A DNA stretch of 64,000 nucleotides from Aquilaria yunnanensis (taxonomy: Eukaryota; Streptophyta; Magnoliopsida; Malvales; Thymelaeaceae), in contig CM077595.1 in the NCBI GenBank assembly GCA_039654915.1, positions 51,429,501-51,493,500 of the forward strand, read 5' to 3'. The notes below the pieces were generated by a model. That model was given only the letters and a program-made list of their open reading frames with translations. It did not search any database and was not told where the DNA came from. This document shows positions 19,426 through 28,104 of the stretch, piece after piece. Position numbers and translations under genes: made by a program. Numbering within the stretch: the stretch's first letter is position 1; each line of letters starts with the position of its first letter.

Positions 19426-22400
19426 ATCTCCCACTTGCACTAAAAGCCAATCATCCATGTATCTAATACCGATGGACCTAGAATGGCTATCATGCTTTTG
19501 CTGCGTAAGGGGCTTTGTCAGTGGATCAGCAATGTTGCTGTCTGTCGAAGTCCTGCATATCCTTACATCACCCCTCTCGATGATCTCCCTGATGAGATGA
19601 TAGCGTCGGAGTATGTGTTTGGATCGCTGGTGAGATCGAGGTTCCTTAGCCTGTGCGATTGCTCCATTGTTGTCACAATAGAGCTCTATCGGGTCAACAA
19701 TGCTTGGAACCACTCCAAGTTCAGTGATGAACTTCTTGATCCAAACTGCCTCATTCGCAGCATCAGAGGCGGCAATGTACTCAGATTCTGTTGTAGAGTC
19801 AGCTACTGTCTCTTGCTTTGAACTCTTCCAGCTTACAGCACCACCACCAATACAAAACACATAACCAGATTGCGATCTAAAATCATCCTTATCGGATTGG
19901 AAGCTTGCATCGGTGTAACCCCTTACAACGAGCTCATCTTCACCTCCAAAGACCAAGAATGCATCCTTAGTCCTTCGTAAGTACTTAAGGATGTTCTTAA
20001 CAGCTGTCCAGTGACTTTCACCGGGGTTCGATTGGTACCTACTCGTCATGCTCAAAGCATATGAGACATCGGGACGAGTACATATCATGGCATACATGAT
20101 AGATCCAATTGCTGAGGCATATGGAATCTTACTCATGCGCTCTCTCTCCTCGGTTGTACTCGGACACTGAGATCTAGAAAGAGTGATACCATTTGACATG
20201 GGCAAGAATCCTTTCTTGGAATCTTGCATGCTAAACCTCTTTAGCACCTTGTCAATATATGTACTTTGACTTAGGCCAAGAAGCTTTCTAGATCTATCTC
20301 TATAGATCCTGATGCCTAACACATAGGCTGCTTCACCCAAGTCCTTCATAGAGAAACATTTCCCTAGCCAAGTCTTCACAGACTGTAGCTCAGGAATGTC
20401 ATTCCCGATGAGTAGTATGTCATCTACATACAACACCAAGAAGACAATAGCGCTCCCACTAACCTTCTTGTAGACACAAGGTTCATCTTCATTTTTGATA
20501 AAACCAAACTCTTTGATTGCATCATCAAAACGAAGATTCCAACTTCGAGAAGCTTGCTTCAGTCCATAAATGGACCTTTGCAATTTGCACACTTTGTTGG
20601 CATTCCCAGGAGTGACAAAACCCTCAGGTTGTGTCATGTACACATCCTCAAGTAGCTTTCCGTTTAGGAATGCAGTTTTGACATCCATTTGCCATATCTC
20701 ATAATCATAGTGTGCAGCAATAGCAAACAAAATTCGGATGGATTTAAGCATAGCAACTGGTGAAAAAGTTTCATCATAGTCAATACCATGAATTTGCTTG
20801 AAACCTTTTGCGACCAATCGTCCCTTAAAGGTAATCACATTACCATCCATGTCAGTTTTCTTCTTGAAAACCCATTTGCACCCTATGGGTTTTACCCCTT
20901 CAGGTGGGTCAACCAAAGTCCATACTTGGTTTTCATACATGGATTCCATCTCGGATTTCATGGCCATTAGCCACTTCTCAGAGTCAGGCCCCGACATAGC
21001 TTGTTGGTAGGTTGTGGGCTCATCTTGATCCATGAGCATCACATCACCGGTGTGAGTCACGAGAAATCCATATCTCTCGGGCTCACGCCGAATCCTACCA
21101 GTCCTACGTGGGCTTTGTGCTACAGGAACAGACTCTTGAACCACAACATCTTGTGGTGTCTGTTCAGGTTCCATTTCAGGTTCGATGTCTTCTTGTTGTT
21201 CTTGAATTTCTTCAAGTTCTACTTTCCTCCCACTAGTTCCTTTAGAGATAAACTCTTTCTCCAAAAAGACACCAGTTCGAGCAACAAACACTTTTTGCTC
21301 AGAGGGATTGTAGAAATAGTAACCCTTTGTTTCTTTGGGATACCCAACAAAAAGACATTTTTGAGATTTGGGCCCTAGTTTGTTAGAGGATTGACGTTTT
21401 ACATAAGCGTCACAGCCCCAAATCTTCATAAAAGACAAATTGGGACGCCTCCCACTCCATATCTCATATGGTGTCTTTTGAACCGATTTAGATGGAACTC
21501 GGTTTAGTGTAAAAGCGGCTATTTCTAGAGCATGTCCCCAAAAGGAGTTTGGAAGGTCAGCTTGACTCATCATGGAGCGAACCATGTCTAACAGAGTTCG
21601 ATTTCTCCTTTCAGAAACACCATTCCATTGAGGTGTACCTGGTGGAGTGAGTTGTGATACTATACCACACTCCTTCAGATAGTCAAGGAATTCTCGATCC
21701 AAGTACTCTCCACCTCGATCTGATCGAAGCACTTTGATACTCTTCCCGAGTTGATTCTCTACTTCATTCTTGAATTCTTTGAACTTTTCAAAGGATTCTG
21801 ACTTGTGTCTCATAAGATACACATAGCCATATCTGCTGAAGTCATCAGTGAAAGTAATGAAGTATTGGGAACCTCCTCTAGCTTGTGTAGACATAGGGCC
21901 ACATACATCACTATGTATGAGTCCTAGTAAGTCATTAGCCCTTTCACTTTGCCCTGTGAATGGGGCTTTGGTCATCTTGCCCAACAAACATGACTCACAT
22001 GTCTCATATGATTCAAAATCAAATGAGTCCAAGAGTCCATCCTTATGGAGCTTGGATATGCAGGTCTCATTTATATGGCCCAAGCGACAGTGCCAGAGAT
22101 AGGTCGAGTTTGAATCATTTAATCTGACCTTCTTGGTATTCACATTATAGATTGGATCTTCAAGGTCTAGAACATACAACCCATTGCTAAGTTGAGCACT
22201 ACCATAAAAGATTTCATTCAAATAAATAGAACAACATTTGTCCTTTATTATAAATGAAAAACCTTTCTTGTCCAAACAAGAAACAGAAAACAAATTTCTA
22301 CTAATAGTAGGCACAAAGTAGCAGTTGTCTAATTCTAAAACTAATCCACTAGGTAAAGTGAGAACATAAGTCCCTACGGCTAAGGCAGCAACCCTTGCTC

Positions 22401-22500
22401 CATTTCCAACACGTAGGTCCACTTCACCTCGGGCCAATCTTCTACTTCTACTTAGATCCTGCACATTTGCACAAATGTGAGATCCACATCCAGTATCCAA
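19420..22500 (-). CDS. pol: Copia pol: protease site, integrase, RT, RNase H
   Basis: This is a 1026-residue open pol. Protease active site DTG is at residues 2-4, cut off from its upstream part by the frameshift. The integrase zinc finger is WHCRLGHI (137-143) with CESC (168-171); the catalytic triad is D198 (HSDVCGP), D261 (RSDRGGEY) and E297 (SERRNRT). A GKGYYFYNP-like C-terminal integrase region (TKGYYFYNPSEQ, about 391-402) follows. RT spans about 525-770, with D606 in QMDVKTAFLNG and YVDD at 691-694. RNase H spans about 860-995: D864 in YTDASF, TESEYIAA (905-910), D943 in LYCDNNGA, and the end DPLTKPL. All key residues seem present. Expression would rely on the 5' LTR, and the natural start is in gag; the ATG used here lies inside the protease and is only the first in frame. 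Confidence 0.96.
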   Translation of the reverse strand: MDTGCGSHICANVQDLSRSRRLARGEVDLRVGNGARVAALAVGTYVLTLPSGLVLELDNCYFVPTISRNLFSVSCLDKKGFSFIIKDKCCSIYLNEIFYGSAQLSNGLYVLDLEDPIYNVNTKKVRLNDSNSTYLWHCRLGHINETCISKLHKDGLLDSFDFESYETCESCLLGKMTKAPFTGQSERANDLLGLIHSDVCGPMSTQARGGSQYFITFTDDFSRYGYVYLMRHKSESFEKFKEFKNEVENQLGKSIKVLRSDRGGEYLDREFLDYLKECGIVSQLTPPGTPQWNGVSERRNRTLLDMVRSMMSQADLPNSFWGHALEIAAFTLNRVPSKSVQKTPYEIWSGRRPNLSFMKIWGCDAYVKRQSSNKLGPKSQKCLFVGYPKETKGYYFYNPSEQKVFVARTGVFLEKEFISKGTSGRKVELEEIQEQQEDIEPEMEPEQTPQDVVVQESVPVAQSPRRTGRIRREPERYGFLVTHTGDVMLMDQDEPTTYQQAMSGPDSEKWLMAMKSEMESMYENQVWTLVDPPEGVKPIGCKWVFKKKTDMDGNVITFKGRLVAKGFKQIHGIDYDETFSPVAMLKSIRILFAIAAHYDYEIWQMDVKTAFLNGKLLEDVYMTQPEGFVTPGNANKVCKLQRSIYGLKQASRSWNLRFDDAIKEFGFIKNEDEPCVYKKVSGSAIVFLVLYVDDILLIGNDIPELQSVKTWLGKCFSMKDLGEAAYVLGIRIYRDRSRKLLGLSQSTYIDKVLKRFSMQDSKKGFLPMSNGITLSRSQCPSTTEERERMSKIPYASAIGSIMYAMICTRPDVSYALSMTSRYQSNPGESHWTAVKNILKYLRRTKDAFLVFGGEDELVVRGYTDASFQSDKDDFRSQSGYVFCIGGGAVSWKSSKQETVADSTTESEYIAASDAANEAVWIKKFITELGVVPSIVDPIELYCDNNGAIAQAKEPRSHQRSKHILRRYHLIREIIERGDVRICRTSTDSNIADPLTKPLTQQKHDSHSRSIGIRYMDDWLLVQVGDC
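19426..19436 (-). promoter_or_regulatory. Polypurine tract of A1
   Basis: AAGTGGGAGAT on the minus strand directly precedes the 3' LTR. It is coding (…QVGD) as well as being the plus-strand primer. Confidence 0.8.
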
Positions 22501-23390
22501 TACCCAAGATGAGGAAGTAGAAAGTTAGCCTCTATAACAAAAATACCTGAAGTGGAAGTCTTACTTCCCTTTTCCTTAGCAAGTTCTTCAAGATAGAGCT
22601 TACAGTTGCGCTTCCAGTGTCCAGGTTGCTTACAATGGAAGCACTCCCCTTCCTTTGCCACACCACCCTTTGGTTTCAGTGCAGCTGAAGAAGAATTAGC
22701 ATTGGACTTTCCATTAGCTTTATCCTTCTTCTTGTTGGCTTTTCCTTTTCCCTTGCCCTTTTGAACCATCAAAATGGGCTTAGCCTTCTTAAGGTTTTGC
22801 TCAGCAGTTCTCAACATGTTGAGCAATTCAGGGAGGGACTTGTCTAGGTCGTTCATGTTATAGTTCATGACGAACTGACTGTAGCTTTCAGGCAACGATT
22901 GCAAGACTACATCGATAGCCAACTCTTTCTGAAGAGCAAATCCCAAATTCTCAAGATTCTCAATGTACCCAATCATCTTGAGCACATGAGGACCCACGGG
23001 ACTTCCCTCAGACATCTTGCACTGAAACAATGCCTTAGAGGTCTCAAACCTCTCATGCCTAGCTTGCTCTTGGAAAAGCATTTTGAGATGTTCGATCATA
23101 TCGAACGCCCCCATGTTCTCATGTTGCTTCTGAAGCTCAGATTCCATGGTAATAAGCATGAGGCATGCAACATCCAAAGCATCATCAGAATGCCTCTTGT
23201 GAGCATCCCTTTCAGCTCTTGGAGCAGTGGCAGCAGGCTCATTCGGAATGGGCTGCTCTAGGACATATGCCTTTCTCTCTTGTTTGAGGACTATCCTCAA
23301 GTTTCGGTACCATTTGAGAAAGTTGGTCCCATTCAGTTTTTCCTTCTCAAGGATCGATCGCAATGAAAGTGTCGATGTGTTTTGTGCCAT
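22452..23390 (-). CDS. gag: Copia gag with CCHC zinc knuckle (frameshifted end)
   Basis: Gag starts MAQNTSTLSLRSILEKEK and has the copia capsid fold pattern: FLKWYRNLRIVL near residue 25, then FQCKMSEGSPVGPHVLKM and LAIDVVLQSLPESYSQF. A Lys-rich stretch (KGKGKGKANKKKDKANGK) and one CCHC knuckle (CFHCKQPGHWKRNC, about residues 250-263) follow. The last 20 or so residues are out of register. In A2 the two frames are continuous (starts 891 bp apart, a multiple of 3); here they are 890 bp apart because a run of four T on the coding strand near 22515 has lost one base. The true gag-pol protein would be one polyprotein, as in most plant copia elements. Confidence 0.94.
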   Translation of the reverse strand: MAQNTSTLSLRSILEKEKLNGTNFLKWYRNLRIVLKQERKAYVLEQPIPNEPAATAPRAERDAHKRHSDDALDVACLMLITMESELQKQHENMGAFDMIEHLKMLFQEQARHERFETSKALFQCKMSEGSPVGPHVLKMIGYIENLENLGFALQKELAIDVVLQSLPESYSQFVMNYNMNDLDKSLPELLNMLRTAEQNLKKAKPILMVQKGKGKGKANKKKDKANGKSNANSSSAALKPKGGVAKEGECFHCKQPGHWKRNCKLYLEELAKEKGSKTSTSGIFVIEANFLLPHLGYWILDVDLTFVQMCRI

Positions 23391-24874
23391 GGTTATCTAC
23401 AACAGTAAATATGCAGTGTAAGAGTCATGTATTTTAATTCATTTAATAAGGACTTTTATTAAATGATACTCCCACTATTTTCCTCAAAATAATAACCCTC
23501 GATATTATTTCGGAACACCTCGGCGCTAAGGTATTCTAGCGGGCCAAGATCCATATTTGACCACAACCTGAGTCAGCTTTGGCTTTTCTCTCAAGTTACA
23601 GCTATTTAGGTAGGCAACTCATTGCCAATTACATCTTATGCAACTCTTGGATAGTTGGGTGAACAACACTTGTCCAAGCTCATCTCATGAACTTAAGCCC
23701 AACTCTATGCCTCTAAGTCCCTAATCCTATTAGGATGACTTAGTTAAGTCGAACCCAAAGTTAGCAGTTTGGATATCACTATTATCCCATCGCGCCTTAC
23801 CAAGATGAACATAGGTACTTTGCTTTGGCAAACCCACCTAATGTTGATCAAAGTCTTGACGAGTGCCAACATTTGGAAGGCATCACATTTAATGACTTAA
23901 TATTTGTTTGAGGGATTTTATCTTTTGATCTCACCAATTTGTTATCTCCGGTTGTTTTATACATGCATCACATACAAATATAAAACATGCATCTCATGCT
24001 TACAAGAAATAAACGTGACATGGTTATAGCCCAAACTATGCGATATTCTCAAGCCAATGAGAATATCATAAAAGCCTAAGAAAAGAAAAGAGTCTTCACA
24101 AGCTCCTTCTCTTCCTTTCTTGGCTGCCTTTTTGTTGTCACCTCCTTGGACATACCACCTTGGACGATCCCATAATGCACCATTACATCAATAATAGAAA
24201 CCTCGAGTTACATTCGAGGGGAGTAAGGTGAGAAGAGAATGTACAATGAGAGTGATAAGAAAAGGCACGACTCGCAGGCCGTATTTACAAGTACAACCAA
24301 TCAAGGGCTATAACCATGCACCATGCTTCAAACACTAATCAGCATATCATGTCAAATCTCATTCAACAAAGATGCATGCCAATTTTCGCGTGTTGATTAA
24401 CCAATTTTTATTTATGTGGCGCTTCGCATACGGCGGTCCCGCTGGCCGGTCAGCGGGGGGCGTGGGGGGCCGCCCTTGCGGGGGGCGTGGGGGGCAGCGC
24501 CCCCCGGCGCAAAAAATTGTCTTACAATTGCTTAGCCCGAAATCTTCTATTTCGAGAAAGTAGGCACCCGAGACTCCTCCATTCGAGCCACCAAAAATAC
24601 CTTACTTTCGGTGCCCGAACAGGCCGAATCCGAACAAACCTAGGGTTTTTGCAACTATTGCAAGAATCCTAATCCATATAGGTATCTCATACCTATCAAT
24701 TTCGGGTTAATCTCATTAACCAATTTGTGTCGTTTCTTCATATATCTCATATGTTCATTACGAATTCCGGTTTCATGCATCATGAATCAATCTAATTAAT
24801 CATGGCCGAAAACCAATCGAAGACATAGCATCATGCGATTCAACACTCAATCCCGATTTAGGGTTTCACCAGTA
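23391..24874 (-). other. A1 untranslated leader
   Basis: This is 1.5 kb between the PBS and gag with no convincing gene. It is AT-rich except for 24420-24510, an extremely G/C-rich stretch with short G-run repeats and the inverted repeat GGGGGGCAGCGCCCCCC. The same island is conserved in A2 (43545-43660). It may be a packaging, dimerisation or translation-control structure. Confidence 0.7.
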
Positions 24875-24886
24875 GCTCTGATACCA
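24875..24886 (-). promoter_or_regulatory. Primer-binding site, tRNA-Met (A1)
   Basis: TGGTATCAGAGC on the minus strand, one base inside the 5' LTR end. Confidence 0.95.
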
Positions 24887-24887
24887 C

Positions 24888-26303
24888 TGTTGGGTTTCGG
24901 GAGCCAAACAGCGCAGCGGAATTTAACCGAAACCCTCCAGGATCCAAGTGAAACGGGGTAAACCGGGTGTTCGAAAATTTCATACCTAATTTTCGGTTGA
25001 GATCTCTCACTCAACTGTAGAGTCGAATCACAAAACCTGAACAGTTGACGTGTTCAGGCTCTCTATGGTATCCACCCGAGCCTCTCGGGATCACCACGCT
25101 TCCACCACGTCCCGGCAGATGCGTTTCTCTTGCGCTCGCAGTGCTAGCTTGCGTCCTCCAAGGAATTGCAAGAGAAGAGTGCGGCTGTCCTTTTGGGAGG
25201 CTAGGGCAAGGAGACCTATGAATTTCTCACTTAAAAGTTGTATTTATAGTGAGACTCAACTTCCAGGCCTAATGGGTTTCAAAGCCCTAATCCAATTAGG
25301 ATTTAATTTCGGGCTTAATAATGGCTCAACTCCTTGGCCCATTATTAATACGAAATTAAAGTGAAACCATAACCCAAATAATTAGCCCATGCACTCTAAT
25401 GATCCAAATAGCTCTACGTGTGCGACCCAATAGGCTCTTGCCATGTTGGCAATGATCATAAATCACATTTATAATCATAAGCAATGAGCGGTGTCTAGCA
25501 ACACATCATTGCTACCCAAGTGACAAGATTGTCGGTGAATCGACTAAACCTTTATGATCATCACCGATATATGCCATTGTCCCTTTGTCCAAGATATCAA
25601 GACTAAGCACGAGACATGGAATGTGTCACTCTCGTATAGCCCAATCTTTGGTTTCTTGATTACCGAGTAGACTAACTTAAACTGATGACATTGATATCAT
25701 ATATCAACTCATCGGAGCATGGCCATGCATTTTCTAAGTCTCACTCTATCAAGGGGCCCAAAGATATCACTCCCGTTACATAGGAGGGACAAATCCCATC
25801 TTGATCATACAAATCCCTCCGCATGATATGTGACATACCCAATGACCTCCTTCAAGTTCACTCAGTTACGAGCAACAAAGGAAAGTATCAAAGTATGTGA
25901 CTCACATGTAGGGAACCTTGATGATCATAGGTCGAAGGACTACATATACCATGATCACTATGAGAATCACTTATGACACTCATATAACGATCCATGAAGT
26001 GTTCTCATGGTGGGTCGGTCCAGTACACAAGTTCTCCAACTTGTACCCATATGTAGACTACATATCTCATATTAGTCTCCACATATGCTAGTCATTATGT
26101 ATTATTGCAACCCGCTCCACAATAATACTAGACTAGGGACATTTAAGAATATCATTATTCTAGGGTTACAATTATGTTTATTACGTTACGCAGAAACAAA
26201 ACAACAAACAAAATTGCTGGATTAATGCCTCAATAAAATATCATGACTCAATGTGCAAAAATACAATCATCTCATGATTGGCTTTTTGGGCACAATACTA
26301 ACA
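24888..26303 (-). repeat. A1 5' LTR (1416 bp)
   Basis: Its ends are TGTTAG (26303) and CCCAACA (24888) on the minus strand. It is nearly identical to the 3' LTR and would be the promoter of the element. Confidence 0.97.
25240..25249 (-). promoter_or_regulatory. TATA box in A1 5' LTR
   Basis: CTATAAATAC on the minus strand, conserved in all family A LTRs in the window. Transcription of A1 would start shortly after it. Confidence 0.65.
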
Positions 26304-27727
26304 ATTTTAAGGTAGGATTTGAGCTCATTGAGCTAACTCTAGCTTGAACAGCTATCTAAGGCAGCTAGAAGTAGCTCCCTTTAGCTCAAGTTAGCTTATG
26401 TCAGCTCACTGCAGCTATAAGTAGCTCAGAGTAGTTGGACTTCAGCTCAACTCAGCTCACTTCAGCTATAAGTAGCTCAAAGTAGCTGGACTTCAGCTCA
26501 AGTTAGCTCAAGTCAGCTCAAGTCAGCTCAAGTCAGCTCACTTCAGCTATAAGTGGCTCAAAGTAGCTGGACTTCAGCTCAAGTTAGCTTAAGTCACCTC
26601 ACTTCAGCTTCTGGTAGCTGAGTGTAGCTGGACTTCAGTTCACTTCAGCTGAGAGCAGCTAACTCCTGCTCAAGGTCAGCTTTAGGAGCTGGTCCTCAGT
26701 TCATGGTGCTTGGTTGGAGCTCAAAGGAGCTCAATGGTGCATAAGTAGCATAGTGAGCTAGCTTTGTGCCAGCTCACCTTGCTTTTAGCTCATAACCACC
26801 AAGAGACACATCTTTTGTGTAAAGGTATGTCTCTTCATCAAAAGAGATGACTATTGGCTAAAAGAACATGTCCTTTCATCCAAATGAAGTGTTCCTTGAG
26901 TGAAAAGACATGTATATTCGGCCATAAGGTCGTTATGGGGTGGTTATAGGCCAAAAGAAGTGTTCCTTGGCTCTAAAAGACATGTATTTTCGCCCGTAAG
27001 GTAGTTATGGGTGGTTATAGGCCAAAGGAAGTGTTCCTTGGCTCTAAAAGACATGTATTTTCGCCCATAAGGTAGTTATGGGTGGTTATAGGCTAAAGGA
27101 AGTGTTTCTTGGCTAAAAGACATGTATTTTCGCCACCATACATGACCCTTAGCCAAAGGAAGTGTTCTTTGGCTTAAAAGACACCTTTCTTGGTGTAAAG
27201 GTGTGCCTTTTGGTCATCTATAAATAGCCTTTAGTGGCTGGCCATTTTAAGCACGAATTTGCACTCTATTTGCTCCATTTTCTTGAGAGAAAAATTGTTC
27301 TCCTCCTATTTCCTTTAGAGGCCGAAAAATTAAACACTTCTTGAGAGGATTGTGGGTGGATTTACATAGAGATTGTTCATCTCTATTCAAACTTCAAGGT
27401 GCCCCTCTAAGATCAAGTTCTTTCTCAAGTTTTCACCAAAGATAACGAAGAAGAAAGGTGCACATTTTCTCTTGGTATAGTAGCATGCTAGGTTTGAATT
27501 ATTTACATGAATGTTCTTAGTAGCATGCTAGGATTTATTTGACACAACATGTATGTAAAATTGATATGTTATATAGCATGTTAAATCAACTGCATGAATA
27601 ATATGTTAAAGAATTAGTATTATGTATATCTATATCCATGTTGAATTCAAATGAACAAATATGCATGTGGCATATATATGAGTAGATAACATAAAAGTAA
27701 GTTATCATGAGATCCTGAAAATCTTTA
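26304..27727 (+). repeat. B2 LTR, remainder
   Basis: It resumes with the TSD copy ATTTT and then AAGGTAGGATTTGAGCTC. AGCT-rich U3 lies at 26320-26780. A tandem of a 71-bp unit (GACATGTATTTTCGCC ... GGAAGTGTTCCTTGG) lies at about 26900-27130, with a TATA box CTATAAATAG at 27218-27227. The LTR ends CTTTA at 27727 (usually CTTCA). Confidence 0.92.
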
Positions 27728-27729
27728 AT

Positions 27730-27741
27730 TGGTATCAGAGC
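27730..27741 (+). promoter_or_regulatory. Primer-binding site, tRNA-Met (B2)
   Basis: TGGTATCAGAGC, two bases after the LTR end. Confidence 0.93.
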
Positions 27742-27994
27742 CTAGGTCATGAAAATGTATATGTTGCATATAGTAAGCATGATTTAGGATCATACATATG
27801 TGTATGATTTTGATAAAGGCTAACGAAGGATATGTGTATGAAGCAATGAAGACATGTTTATGTATTTCTGATCGAATGCTATATGCATCTCTTTTGCCAT
27901 ATATGAGCATGTTAGAAGTTGTTTCATACACATGTTGCTTTGTTGAGTCTTGTTGTGTAAATTGAACTAAAACATGTGAATTGCATCAATGTAG

Positions 27995-28104
27995 ATGGCT
28001 TGTAAGAATATAGTTGTAGAATTAAACTGTGCTCATTTGCGTGAGATGTCACGCATGATCCACCAACTCAAGACAGCAGGGCATGTGCTCACTGATGAGC
28101 AACA
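27995..28104 (+). pseudogene. Family B gag remnant (B2)
   Basis: It starts MACKNIVVELN like the gag at 49238-49870. It then loses about 107 codons and continues CAHLREMSRMIHQLKTAGHV to DEQQ. At about 28105 it runs into satellite; AACAAGT is present in both partners. The leader at 27742-27994 matches other family B leaders and holds no gene. It is non-functional. Confidence 0.9.

Larger units (their letters stand above)
18010..26303 (-). mobile_element. Complete young Ty1/copia element (copy A1)
   Basis: This 8294-bp copia element on the minus strand has, in element order: 5' LTR (24888-26303), PBS, a 1.5-kb leader, gag, pol (protease Asp, integrase, RT, RNase H), PPT and 3' LTR (18010-19425). 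The LTRs are both 1416 bp and I see one difference between them (near 19247/26125), so insertion was recent. The target copies are CTTTT (18005-18009) and ATTTT (26304-26308); uninterrupted family B LTRs read CTTTT there. The domain order integrase before RT is diagnostic for Ty1/copia. Its one clear defect is a lost base between gag and pol. Confidence 0.97.
17978..28104 (+). mobile_element. Ty1/copia family B copy (B2), split by A1 and deleted
   Basis: A family B 5' LTR starts at 17978 (TGTTGGAAGTCTTGG) in satellite, is interrupted after 32 bp by the complete element A1, and resumes at 26304-27727. PBS, leader and the first codons of gag follow. Gag has an internal deletion and then joins satellite at about 28105 through shared AACAAGT. 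Everything downstream, including pol and the 3' LTR, is lost. Confidence 0.9.

Noticed and set aside
24372..24672. Short frames across the G/C-rich leader island
   Set aside because: High G/C lowers stop frequency, and codon use and length (about 60) give no support. The island sits in a retrotransposon leader.
24875..24886. tRNA gene suggested by TGGTATCAGAGC motifs
   Set aside because: Only 12 bases match, always next to an LTR end. They are primer-binding sites; no cloverleaf is present.
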